Virus record (IMG/VR): IMGVR_UViG_3300049893_001380
Location: 1-28,131 of that record
DNA length: 28,131 nt
Strand: one strand, 5' to 3'
Origin: a virus
This document shows, one piece after another, positions 1-6,395 of this stretch. The notes under the pieces are model-generated. The model was not told the DNA's origin. It saw nothing but the letters and a program-made list of their open reading frames with translations, and did not search any database. The position numbers were made by a program, and so were the translations under genes. The number at the start of each line of letters is the position of its first letter. The stretch's first letter is position 1.

Positions 1-69
1 AATTTCTCATGTGGATTTTTTTAAATAATAGTTATAATTTATCTAAATATTTTAAAATAATGTGGATTT

Positions 70-78
70 TGATATAAT
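70..78 (+). promoter_or_regulatory. Possible extended -10 promoter for the small basic-protein operon
   Basis: The sequence TGATATAAT is a perfect extended -10 element (TG, one base, TATAAT) 47 bases before the first start codon at 125. No good -35 box lies upstream, which an extended -10 can tolerate. A second TATAAT lies at 33-38, and both are preceded by the same ATGTGGATTTT string (9-19 and 60-70). The window begins here, so more upstream sequence may matter. Confidence 0.4.
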
Positions 79-124
79 TTCTAAACCTATCGAAATAGAT
101 GGGTTTAAATTTGGAGGAATTTAT

Positions 125-313
125 ATGGCTAAATCTAAAAATTGGATACAATCAGCTATCAAGAAACCAGGCGCTCTACATAAAGAATTAGGAATAAAAG
201 AAGGAAAAAAAATACCAGCCAAAACTCTTGCTAAAGCAGCAAAAGCTGGAGGAAAATTAGGACAAAGAGCAAAATTAGCGCAAACTCTAAAAAAACTCCA
301 CAAGAAAAAATAA
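125..313 (+). CDS. Small basic phage protein, first gene of operon
   Basis: This is a 62-residue protein starting MAKSKNWIQSAIKKPGALHK. The start is fixed by a strong GGAGGAAT Shine-Dalgarno sequence just upstream; a longer open frame back to 62 has no such site. It is very rich in Lys and Ala, has no membrane segment, and ends in KKLHKKK. Short proteins with the same N-terminal pattern (AIKKPGALHKELG) recur in many phages as unnamed genes, often near structural genes, which is family recollection and not a search result. It heads a tight operon with the gene at 315. The function is unknown; the charge would suit nucleic-acid binding, but nothing shows it. Confidence 0.8.
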   Translation: MAKSKNWIQSAIKKPGALHKELGIKEGKKIPAKTLAKAAKAGGKLGQRAKLAQTLKKLHKKK

Positions 314-314
314 A

Positions 315-644
315 ATGAAAAAAGAAGTTATAAAAGTAAAAAAGTTATCTCCTAAACAGATGGCAGTCAAGAAACATGGTCGTAAAGAAGAATATTGGGG
401 AATGAATAAGGAAGCAGAAAAACATCTTGGAAAGCCTGTCAAAAAGATAAAATTAAAAGAAGATGAGATAGCAATTAATAAGAAACCATCCCCAAAACTT
501 CAAAAAGAAACTGCAAGACATGAAGTAATAGAAAGAGACGCAGAACTTAAAAGAGGAATAAAGCACAGTAGCGCTCATAGAGAAGCTAATAAAGGAGAAA
601 AGAAGTCTTTAAAAGGAGTTAAGTTTAAAGTTATAAAGAAATAG
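315..644 (+). CDS. Lys-rich hypothetical protein
   Basis: This 109-residue, strongly basic and Lys-rich protein starts one base after the stop of the previous gene and has no clear ribosome site of its own, so it is probably translated by coupling. The centre holds a charged helical stretch (ETARHEVIERDAELKRGIKH) followed by SSAHREANKGEKK. The helix has a HEVIE string, but without further metal ligands it should not be read as a metalloprotease. I do not recognise the family firmly. Its place among other tiny basic phage proteins suggests a shared role in handling DNA or virion contents, which is inference only. Confidence 0.7.
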   Translation: MKKEVIKVKKLSPKQMAVKKHGRKEEYWGMNKEAEKHLGKPVKKIKLKEDEIAINKKPSPKLQKETARHEVIERDAELKRGIKHSSAHREANKGEKKSLKGVKFKVIKK

Positions 645-654
645 GAGAGCTAAA

Positions 655-825
655 ATGCCAGCAGTTAGCAAAAAACAAAGAAAAGCTATGGCAATAGCCG
701 AGCATCATCCAGAAAAGCTTTATAAGAAAAATAAGGGATTAAAAAAAATGAGTAAAGAACAACTTCATGATTTTGCTATAACTTCTGAAAAAGGGCTTCC
801 GAAAACTAAAAAGAGAAAAAAATGA
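655..825 (+). CDS. DUF3008-like small phage protein
   Basis: This 56-residue protein begins MPAVSKKQRKAMAIAEHHPE, has a central MSKEQLHDFA motif and ends near SEKGLPKTKKRKK. The layout of an N-terminal SKKQ.KAM motif, a middle 'MS..QL.DFA' motif and a C-terminal 'KGLP' motif is that of the DUF3008 family of phage and bacterial proteins, whose function is unknown. The start has a good AGGAGAG site seven bases upstream. It overlaps the next gene by four bases (ATGA), typical of translational coupling. Confidence 0.8.
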   Translation: MPAVSKKQRKAMAIAEHHPEKLYKKNKGLKKMSKEQLHDFAITSEKGLPKTKKRKK

Positions 826-1049
826 AAACTAAAATAAAAGATCTAAAACGTGGTTCTAAAATGGAAATGGAGCATACAAAGAGCAAAAAGAAAGCGACTA
901 AAATAGCCAAGGACCATATCAAAGAACATCCTCTATACTATGACAAGAAAGTCGGTCTTCCTGCTATGGAAAAGAAACTTACGAAGATAGAGAAGAAATG
1001 CAATACTTGTAAAAAAGGATTGAGTAAATGCAAATGTGGTGATAAATAA
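822..1049 (+). CDS. DUF5661-like protein with C-terminal Cys cluster
   Basis: This is a 75-residue protein. The first half (DLKRGSKMEMEHTKSKKKATKIAKDHIKEHPLYYDK) follows the pattern of the DUF5661 family: G.E.E.EHT, then a helix with IA.DHL.E.P.YY. Its function is unknown. The last 20 residues add a cysteine cluster (CNTCKKGLSKCKCG) that looks like a small metal-binding knuckle and that I do not remember as part of the family core. It starts inside the stop of the previous gene (ATGA). A nine-codon frame overlaps its stop at 1049-1078 and is probably not a gene. Confidence 0.75.
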   Translation: MKTKIKDLKRGSKMEMEHTKSKKKATKIAKDHIKEHPLYYDKKVGLPAMEKKLTKIEKKCNTCKKGLSKCKCGDK

Positions 1050-1099
1050 TGGATAACGTAAGTTATATAACGAAATAACAAAATCTCAGGAAAAACAAA

Positions 1100-1342
1100 A
1101 TGACTAAAACAAAATGCCCTGATTGCAATGGGAACAAGAAAGTAATGGGTGCTGGATATATGTTCCACGATTGTGAAACATGTTTAGGAAAAGGCGAGAT
1201 AGATTCTAACTTAGCAGAAGCTTTGGATAGTTTAAAAGAAGAGCTAGATGAAGTTATCGAAGGAACCACAGAAGTTACTGAAATTAAAATAGAGAAAAAG
1301 AAACCAGGAAGGAAACCAGGATGGAATAAGAAAGCAGAGTAA
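1100..1342 (+). CDS. Small zinc-finger (DnaJ-type) protein with AT-hook-like tail
   Basis: This 80-residue protein has three parts. Residues 6-33 hold two CxxCxGx(G/K) knuckles (CPDCNGNK and CETCLGKGE), the repeat unit of the DnaJ central zinc-binding domain. The middle (about 37-60) is acidic. The end (KKKPGRKPGW) resembles an AT-hook, which binds the minor groove of A+T-rich DNA. No J domain is present, so this is not a co-chaperone. An AGGA site lies nine bases before the start. Stand-alone two-knuckle DnaJ-type fingers are common small phage proteins. A DNA- or RNA-binding role is plausible but unproven. It is the last gene of the plus-strand operon. Confidence 0.8.
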   Translation: MTKTKCPDCNGNKKVMGAGYMFHDCETCLGKGEIDSNLAEALDSLKEELDEVIEGTTEVTEIKIEKKKPGRKPGWNKKAE

Positions 1343-1411
1343 ATCCCAAGTAAACTGCGACGCTGAAAAGTATCGTAAGCATTTTGTAAAGATGCCTACC
1401 TTGTGGTTCTG

Positions 1412-1624
1412 TTATTTCTTGATATCATCAATCCTTTGGCTTAACAATCTGTCTAGATTCTCTAATTGAAGTTTTAAAAGCTTCATCTGATTTTCTAATT
1501 CGTAAAATGCTCCTACGCGCGAGATAACATATTTGGCAAGCAAACCTATTGCACCAGGCAGCAAAACGCCGCTAATCCAACTTGGCGAACCTATAACAAC
1601 CCAAATGTCATGCAATGAAATCAT
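1412..1624 (-). CDS. Small membrane protein with coiled-coil tail
   Basis: I place the start at MISLHDIW, giving 70 residues; the open frame extends upstream, but only across the tRNA gene. Residues about 7-32 (VVIGSPSWISGVLLPGAIGL and following) form a hydrophobic segment likely to span the membrane. The rest is a charged Leu-heptad helix (ENQMKLLKLQLENLDRLL). It is the last gene of the lysis cassette, separated from the spanins by a tRNA. It may be an accessory lysis or holin-like factor. The family was not recognised and the ribosome site is weak. Confidence 0.55.
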   Translation of the reverse strand: MISLHDIWVVIGSPSWISGVLLPGAIGLLAKYVISRVGAFYELENQMKLLKLQLENLDRLLSQRIDDIKK

Positions 1625-1641
1625 TTTATTACTTAATGCTG

Positions 1642-1715
1642 TAGCGGGGATAAGATTTGAACTTATGACCTGCTGGTTATGAACCAGCAGAGCTACCAGG
1701 CTGCTCCACCCCGCA
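1642..1715 (-). tRNA. tRNA-Met (CAT), initiator-like
   Basis: The minus strand folds as a full cloverleaf of 74 bases without an encoded CCA. It has a 7-base acceptor, D arm GAGC-AGCCTGGTA-GCTC, anticodon stem GCTGG/CCAGC around TTCATAA (anticodon CAT), variable AGGTC, and T arm ATAAG-TTCAAAT-CTTAT. Three points look like an initiator tRNA. The first acceptor pair is a T1/T72 mismatch. The D stem has A11-T24. The D arm is identical to that of E. coli tRNA-fMet as I know it. One point differs: only two of the three usual G-C pairs at 29-31/39-41 are present. It lies between the spanin and small membrane genes, in their transcription direction. Confidence 0.93.
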
Positions 1716-1724
1716 ATCAATTTT

Positions 1725-1943
1725 CTATTTCTTGCCTAAGCAATACTTAACATAGGCGCTATCAACATTATAAATTCTCTGCTTAAGAGTTGTTGACATA
1801 ACTTTGAAGTCTTTCTTTGGAATCATTATTGGTAATATTGAATTGAATGCAACGCAGAAACCATCTGGACTAGTCTTTTGAGACAAACTGCTGCAACTTG
1901 TCATCAAGCTCATTGCTAGTAAGATTATGATTAACTTGTACAT
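1725..1943 (-). CDS. Outer-membrane spanin (Rz1-like lipoprotein)
   Basis: This is a 72-residue protein with a lipoprotein signal: MYKL, a hydrophobic stretch IIILLAMSLM, then TSC as the lipobox, with Cys17 the expected lipid-attachment site. The mature part is about 56 residues, with two further cysteines. Its start lies inside the preceding membrane-protein gene in another frame, overlapping by 74 bases. This architecture is characteristic of Rz/Rz1 spanins, which join inner and outer membranes in the last step of lysis of Gram-negative hosts. The lipobox has Met rather than Leu at -3, which is acceptable but not ideal. The call rests on signal, size, overlap and place next to the holin and endolysin. 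Confidence 0.75.
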   Translation of the reverse strand: MYKLIIILLAMSLMTSCSSLSQKTSPDGFCVAFNSILPIMIPKKDFKVMSTTLKQRIYNVDSAYVKYCLGKK

Positions 1944-2094
1944 CTTTTGCTACCTCAATAGATTTTTTGATGGCCATTTCATTTTGAGTAGATATAATTC
2001 CTTTTTCTCCTCGTTTTTTACCTGTATAGTATAGATAACTAACTATTACTCCAGTAACTATAAATCCTACAAATAAAACTACTAGCCCTGTCAT
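1870..2094 (-). CDS. Inner-membrane spanin (Rz-like)
   Basis: This 74-residue protein has one N-terminal membrane segment (about 3-24, GLVVLFVGFIVTGVIVSYLY), a basic turn (GKKRGEKG) and a helical, charged periplasmic tail ending DDKLQQFVSKD. That is the layout of an i-spanin, though short for the class. It starts four bases inside the end of the holin-like gene (ATGA), and its own 3' part overlaps the lipoprotein gene in another frame. In the usual model the tail meets the lipoprotein across the periplasm to fuse the membranes. It is identified from architecture and context, not from sequence identity. Confidence 0.7.
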   Translation of the reverse strand: MTGLVVLFVGFIVTGVIVSYLYYTGKKRGEKGIISTQNEMAIKKSIEVAKDVQVNHNLTSNELDDKLQQFVSKD

Positions 2095-2348
2095 TGCTTA
2101 TCTCCACCTTTAAAGTTATTTACAATATCTGACATATTCTCTGCTAGATTGCCACCAACTCCTAACCCTGTACCACCATATACGAATGTCTTTATTATAT
2201 CTATAAACATATCCTTATCAGCTATAACATGGTATATGGCTATGATACATAGGAATATAGCTAATACTATTGCTGCTGATATAAGAAGAATAGCACAAAG
2301 TCTTTTAGAGCTTTTGTTTCCATCTGGATCTTGTAAAAATCCTGGCAT
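2091..2348 (-). CDS. Putative holin
   Basis: This 85-residue protein opens with a short soluble part (MPGFLQDPDGNKSSKRL). A strong membrane segment follows at about 18-44 (CAILLISAAIVLAIFLCIIA). A second, glycine-rich, weakly hydrophobic region (FVYGGTGLGVGGNLAEN) comes next, and the tail is polar. The 'FL.D..G..SS.RL' opening is familiar from small phage membrane proteins beside endolysins. An AGGAG site sits eight bases before the start. Position between the endolysin and spanin genes supports a holin, which would form the inner-membrane lesion that times lysis. Holins share little sequence, so this is mainly a context call. Confidence 0.65.
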   Translation of the reverse strand: MPGFLQDPDGNKSSKRLCAILLISAAIVLAIFLCIIAIYHVIADKDMFIDIIKTFVYGGTGLGVGGNLAENMSDIVNNFKGGDKQ

Positions 2349-2351
2349 ATT

Positions 2352-2708
2352 TTAATCTCCTGACATCTCAAAATGATACGGATCATTGCGAGTAGTGAAA
2401 TTTCCACCCCATTTGTTTCTTACGTTAATAGATTCCCAATAGTTTCCTGCTTCTTTATAGAATTCCTTATCGTCAATTAGATTCCAAGTACCTTGGATGC
2501 TTTTCTTAAATAAGAATATATCTTGAGCCAGTCTTTTACAATGCTGACTATTAATTATTCCTTTACCAGTTTTAGCATATATTTCTGCTTGCTCTTTAGT
2601 TCTATAAGCTTCGCCCATAGTCCATTTGTAACAATTCTCTGATAGATAGTTTAGTAATTTAGCAAGATTTTTGGAAAAAATGAATTGATCTTCTAGTAAC
2701 TGTGACAT
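2352..2708 (-). CDS. Endolysin, M15-family peptidase (VanY/T5-endolysin type)
   Basis: This 118-residue single-domain protein cuts the peptide stems of peptidoglycan. The zinc-site signatures of the M15 family are visible. S54-Q-H56-...-A61-Q-D63 matches SxHxxGxAxD, with Arg replacing the usual Gly. W100-G-G-N-F followed by D109-P-Y-H112-F-E114 matches the C-terminal WGG...D.xHFE motif. The zinc ligands would be H56, D63 and H112, with E114 as catalytic base. There is no signal peptide, so it needs the holin to reach the wall. Its ATG overlaps the stop of the nuclease gene upstream (TAATG), so the two are translationally linked. Confidence 0.9.
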   Translation of the reverse strand: MSQLLEDQFIFSKNLAKLLNYLSENCYKWTMGEAYRTKEQAEIYAKTGKGIINSQHCKRLAQDIFLFKKSIQGTWNLIDDKEFYKEAGNYWESINVRNKWGGNFTTRNDPYHFEMSGD

Positions 2709-3049
2709 TATATAGCCCCCACTTTCTTTAAATAATAAACTCTTTTTATTTGCTCCCAGTCTATGTGATTAGGGTCATATCTTAGCAGCGTCCAACCATC
2801 TTCTGCCATAGAGTTATATTTTTCCATGTCTTTTTTAAACCCAACGGGATGAACATGACGCCCCCCTGTCCAGATCGCCCCTTCTAACTCTACTATAATT
2901 TTTTCATGTGTCCAGCAATAATCTGCTCTCCATCTTCTTGTAGAACAGAATTTATATTCTTTAACTGGCTTTTTTAAACCTATCGAATCGCAAATTACAG
3001 TAAAAAAATCTTGTTCTTTCAGCTTATTTTTGCTCATCTGTGGCAGCAC
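2708..3049 (-). CDS. PD-(D/E)XK-type endonuclease-like protein (DUF559-like)
   Basis: This 113-residue protein (GTG start at 3049; an ATG at 3037 is an equally possible start) has the core of a PD-(D/E)XK nuclease. RRWRADYCW supplies the first acidic residue (D43), and IIVELEG the E-x-E strand (E54, E56) where E-x-K is more common. Next come GGRH and a helix with KYNSMAEDGWTLLRYDP, the usual closing strand. Small phage nucleases of this DUF559/Vsr-like build are common and may process or repair phage DNA or degrade host DNA. It lies within the lysis cassette and is coupled to the endolysin through TAATG. The substrate cannot be read from the sequence. Confidence 0.75.
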   Translation of the reverse strand: MLPQMSKNKLKEQDFFTVICDSIGLKKPVKEYKFCSTRRWRADYCWTHEKIIVELEGAIWTGGRHVHPVGFKKDMEKYNSMAEDGWTLLRYDPNHIDWEQIKRVYYLKKVGAI

Positions 3050-3103
3050 ATTCCAGTAATGGATTTTAAAAGATATACTTTAAGTTTATTTAGCAATTCA
3101 TCA

Positions 3104-3493
3104 TCAATGAAGTATTTTTGCATCTTCATTATCACTAGTTACAGATACCTTAAATTCAGCAGTTATAACTTCAGCAATTTTTTCAGGAGTATAATTAGTG
3201 GCATTTTGCGGAGTTACATGTTGAAACACATCATCTTGTGCTAAATCTTGCTGGTGACGTTTTTTACATCTTTCTATACATCTGCAAAAAACCATGACAG
3301 GAAGTTCAAGGAGAAGAGTAAGCATCACTATAACAGAAACGATTCCTGTTCCTAAAATTACATATGGGAGACATGATGCTGATAATATCCCAAAGTACAC
3401 TAGAGTCATAAATGCCAGATTAGTTATTGATGCTACAGAGCAAACCAAAATCATAATCGCATTCAATATTGCTATATATGAATTTATTTTCAT
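3104..3493 (-). CDS. Membrane protein with two or three helices, lysis-cassette leader gene
   Basis: This is a 129-residue protein. Residues about 6-35 and 42-70 are strongly hydrophobic (for example LVCSVASITNLAFMTLVYFG and VILGTGIVSVIVMLTLLLEL). A Cys/basic turn (CRCIERCKKRHQQ) and a soluble C-terminal tail of about 50 residues follow. The start has an AAGGA site and is the first gene after the promoter at 3540-3568, ahead of the nuclease, endolysin and holin genes. It could be a holin, antiholin or superinfection-exclusion factor; nothing distinguishes these, and I recognise no family. Confidence 0.7.
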   Translation of the reverse strand: MKINSYIAILNAIMILVCSVASITNLAFMTLVYFGILSASCLPYVILGTGIVSVIVMLTLLLELPVMVFCRCIERCKKRHQQDLAQDDVFQHVTPQNATNYTPEKIAEVITAEFKVSVTSDNEDAKILH

Positions 3494-3539
3494 TATTAAT
3501 CCTTAAATGTATATTATTCCTTGAAATACGATAATGATA

Positions 3540-3568
3540 ACTATATATAACTCTGCTTGATTAGTCAA
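3540..3568 (-). promoter_or_regulatory. Sigma70-type promoter for the lysis cassette
   Basis: On the minus strand TTGACT (3563-3568) is followed after exactly 17 bases by TATAGT (3540-3545). Each box is one base from consensus. Transcription would start near 3533, about 40 bases before the ATG at 3493. The promoter gives the lysis genes a transcript separate from the long late operon that ends at 3780. Confidence 0.7.
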
Positions 3569-3616
3569 TTCTATTCATTTAAATAGAAGCGAAACCACCT
3601 GATTTTTAGCATATGA

Positions 3617-3668
3617 TTCGTTGCCGTGACATCAAATAAATCCTTAAATGCGTAGCCGCGACAACGAA
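3617..3668 (-). promoter_or_regulatory. Imperfect 14-bp hairpin in the 286-base gap between fibre operon and lysis cassette
   Basis: TTCGTTGCCGTGAC (3617-3630) and GCCGCGACAACGAA (3655-3668) form an inverted repeat with 12 of 14 pairs if one G-U is counted, around a 24-base loop. On the minus strand the loop carries CATTTAAGGAT, the same 11 bases that form the ribosome site of the gene at 3493. A tiny frame of eight codons starts at the loop edge. A short palindrome, GACAAGTTGTC, lies at 3685-3695. No T-run follows, so it is not a standard terminator. The rest of 3494-3779 holds only the promoter above. Confidence 0.45.
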
Positions 3669-3779
3669 CTATCCAAATGGCTGGGACAAGTTGTCACACC
3701 ACCTTGAGATTCATGCCGAATGCAGTAAACAAAAACTCAATCATCTAAAAAAATTTGGATATTTAATAATAATCCTTGA

Positions 3780-6383
3780 TCATAAAGCTGCGACAATATT
3801 TCCCCAGAAACATTGGTTAGAAGAAGAAGCATAGAAGCTTACAGTTTTAATACCGATTGTTGAAACCCGTCCTTGCAATTCGACAGTGTCTCCCTGGTTA
3901 AGAGTAAAAGAAGCTGAAACATTGTCTGTTAGCAACTGTGGCGAGGCACCTGATATAGCAGTGCTACATGAGCGTATCACGCACACCACCTCCTCTATCT
4001 GCGTACCGACGTTGTCTCTCCTAACAAATTTCAAGCTATAATCAGAAGCGCCTGGAAAACCTACAGCGTTAGTCATGGTTATATTAGCGCCAAACTGAGC
4101 CAAGCATTTAAAAGGGGCGCCAAACTGTCCAGTGGATGGATTATAAACATTCCCCACGTCTTCACGTTGCACGTCAAAAATATATGTTACCCAAGTGCTA
4201 TCGCCCGTCACATTAGGTTGAGAAGTCCCTAGTTCAGCAAGGAAGGCATGATCAGCAGTTTGAGCGCTAGTAGTTCTTTTAAGCGAACCATCAGTATCAA
4301 CAAAAACATTAGGAGGTGTTGTTACAGTTGTATTATAAACAGTTAAATCCTTAGTTCCAACAATGATTTTATTTCCAGTTCCTGTGTCTGTTCTTGTTCC
4401 AGACCAATTATATGGCACATAAACAATATTATTGTTGCCAGTAATTTTAATACCACCACATGGACCAACAACACGCACAAAATTTTCATTTCCAGAAATG
4501 GTTAATGAATTGCCATCATGAACATTAAGTACTTGTAGTTGGATTCCATAAGTAGAATCATTAAGTATATCTCCAACAACATAGCCACTGCCTGTAATGT
4601 AAGACCCATATCTGAATGAACCATTGAAAGTTGGGTTGCCAAAAAATACAAAAGATGTAATACTTCCGCCGCTAACATTCGCAGAAAACCAAGCTCCTGA
4701 GCCAGAACCGCCAAGTGCCGCGAAAGCTATCGACCCAGGTATTCCGCTTCCTGGATTAAGAATCGAAACGCCTCCGGCACCATAAGGAGCTTGATTTGAT
4801 TTAGGCGATGTTTTGTCAATAATCGCACCAGCTGGGATATTTGCAGGAACTCTAAATGACGCTATTGAATTGCCACTACCAGATAAAATTAAATTGTGCC
4901 CTACTAATGATGCTATTTGCGAATCATTTTTGCTGTGAGTTATCCAAATTGTTTTAGGATAATCATCACCAACTTGCGATTTATCTGTGATAATTGCAAC
5001 TTCGTCCAAACTCAGCGATTGATTTGCTGTTCCAACTGTATTTGCGTTAATAGGGATAGGAGTTATGCATCCCATTATTTGACCAAATTGCCTATACGCA
5101 CCATTTAATTTAACAGTAAACACAGAGCCATTTTGGACGCTTGTCTGGGAGAAATCTAAAAATCCGTCCAGTCTGAGTACTGTAAAAAGCGTTTTCAACG
5201 TCGATATAGAAGCCAAATTACCAGTACTATTCAAACCACCAATTATTGATACGGTATGGTTCGATATTGAGTAATCACCAAAGTTTTTAGACCCACCAGG
5301 AAATGTAATAGTGGAATTATTAAACAGAGTGGAGCCACCAGCGTTTACAATTGCCGTCGTATCATTTTCAGGCAATAAATATGTAGTACCGGGATAAAAA
5401 ATAATATTTAAAAAAACAAGTGATGGATCTGATGGAGCTATAAATCCTGAAGTATCTTTAACTGCTGCAGATTGATTAAGACTAGTAGCAGGCAAAATAT
5501 GAACGGCAGCACTTGTTGTCATACCAGGAATTACGCTAAATAATCTACCAATACTAGTCCATGAACCGCTAAAATAAATAGCATTTGTAGAACTTGTAGA
5601 TGGGTATAGCCTTATAGAATACGTAGACAAATCAACTGTTTTTTTAGCATAAAAATAATACGCACCTTGATTTGGAATAACAATAGGCGCAGTTTCTGTA
5701 TATCCATCCAAAATTAAAATCTTGTATTTATTAGCATCAATAGCCAATTGTATTGTAGCATAATCTCCACCTGTTCCAACAGTAGCATCATAGTCTTTTT
5801 CACCACCACCACCTGAATGATCATCAACATATTTAATTGTAGCCAATTGCGTACTGCCCGTAGTAAATGTAGGCTCAGTTTGATATTTAGCAAAAATTCC
5901 AGTTGGTATAACAACTCCATTTCCTAATGTTTTTTCTGTTAGGCTATCCGTCACTATATTGCCAGTCATAGATGCTCCAGTAAATGCTCCTGAACCTATG
6001 TCTACACTATCATTAGGAGTGTTAGGAGATAAAACAGTTCCAGTTCTATTCCATAAATTTTCTGACTCAGTAATTACGTTCCAGTTAGATCCATTCCAAT
6101 ATATTTCATCATTAGCTATAAATGATTGTCCTGTGTTAGTTTTGCTAACATCATTATCAGTAACAGCTGTTGTAATTCTATATAACCATCCAACATGTAC
6201 GGCTACTAGCGTTGGGAAATCAGAAGAAGTAGAAATTGTTCCTTTATATATAAAGACGTTGGTTAGAAGTTGATTTGGCGTGGTTTTATAATAAGTACTG
6301 CTTCCATCATCAATTTCAATTTGCTCAGTTCCTATAATAGATGGTATTTGTACCGCATCACGTATCTTTTTTTTAGTAGCCAT
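3780..6383 (-). CDS. Tailspike or receptor-binding protein: anchor, beta-helix, C1q/TNF-like tip
   Basis: This 867-residue protein has three regions. The N-terminus (about 6-40, IRDAVQIPSIIGTEQIEIDDG) is shared with the fibre gene next to it and is probably the virion anchor. From about 200 the text DYDATVGTGGDYATIQLAID marks the start of a pectate-lyase-like right-handed beta-helix, and later rungs are seen in LTISGNENFVRVVGPCGGI and KITGNNNIVYV. The last about 150 residues, ending FWGNIVAAL, read as a jelly-roll of the C1q/TNF type. Such spikes bind, and sometimes cut, surface sugars; I see no certain catalytic residues. The start has a GAGGAT site. It is the last gene of the late operon, just before the 3494-3779 gap. 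Confidence 0.8.
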   Translation of the reverse strand: MATKKKIRDAVQIPSIIGTEQIEIDDGSSTYYKTTPNQLLTNVFIYKGTISTSSDFPTLVAVHVGWLYRITTAVTDNDVSKTNTGQSFIANDEIYWNGSNWNVITESENLWNRTGTVLSPNTPNDSVDIGSGAFTGASMTGNIVTDSLTEKTLGNGVVIPTGIFAKYQTEPTFTTGSTQLATIKYVDDHSGGGGEKDYDATVGTGGDYATIQLAIDANKYKILILDGYTETAPIVIPNQGAYYFYAKKTVDLSTYSIRLYPSTSSTNAIYFSGSWTSIGRLFSVIPGMTTSAAVHILPATSLNQSAAVKDTSGFIAPSDPSLVFLNIIFYPGTTYLLPENDTTAIVNAGGSTLFNNSTITFPGGSKNFGDYSISNHTVSIIGGLNSTGNLASISTLKTLFTVLRLDGFLDFSQTSVQNGSVFTVKLNGAYRQFGQIMGCITPIPINANTVGTANQSLSLDEVAIITDKSQVGDDYPKTIWITHSKNDSQIASLVGHNLILSGSGNSIASFRVPANIPAGAIIDKTSPKSNQAPYGAGGVSILNPGSGIPGSIAFAALGGSGSGAWFSANVSGGSITSFVFFGNPTFNGSFRYGSYITGSGYVVGDILNDSTYGIQLQVLNVHDGNSLTISGNENFVRVVGPCGGIKITGNNNIVYVPYNWSGTRTDTGTGNKIIVGTKDLTVYNTTVTTPPNVFVDTDGSLKRTTSAQTADHAFLAELGTSQPNVTGDSTWVTYIFDVQREDVGNVYNPSTGQFGAPFKCLAQFGANITMTNAVGFPGASDYSLKFVRRDNVGTQIEEVVCVIRSCSTAISGASPQLLTDNVSASFTLNQGDTVELQGRVSTIGIKTVSFYASSSNQCFWGNIVAAL

Positions 6384-6395
6384 TTTTATCCTCGC

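Noticed and set aside
1049-1078. Nine-codon frame overlapping the stop of the DUF5661-like gene
   Set aside because: It is too short to separate from chance; only the TAATG junction speaks for it.
1360-1411. Short hairpin AGGCAT/ATGCTT between the convergent operons as a terminator
   Set aside because: It has only six pairs with one G-U, and the T-run is four bases and displaced. Too weak to call for either strand.
1412-1720. 102-codon ORF running through the tRNA
   Set aside because: The upstream third is the tRNA gene itself; the protein is better started at 1624.
4502-5920. Alternative-frame ORFs of about 70 codons inside the tailspike gene
   Set aside because: They have no motifs or ribosome sites and an amino acid make-up typical of frame-shifted fibre genes, unlike the nested HNH gene.
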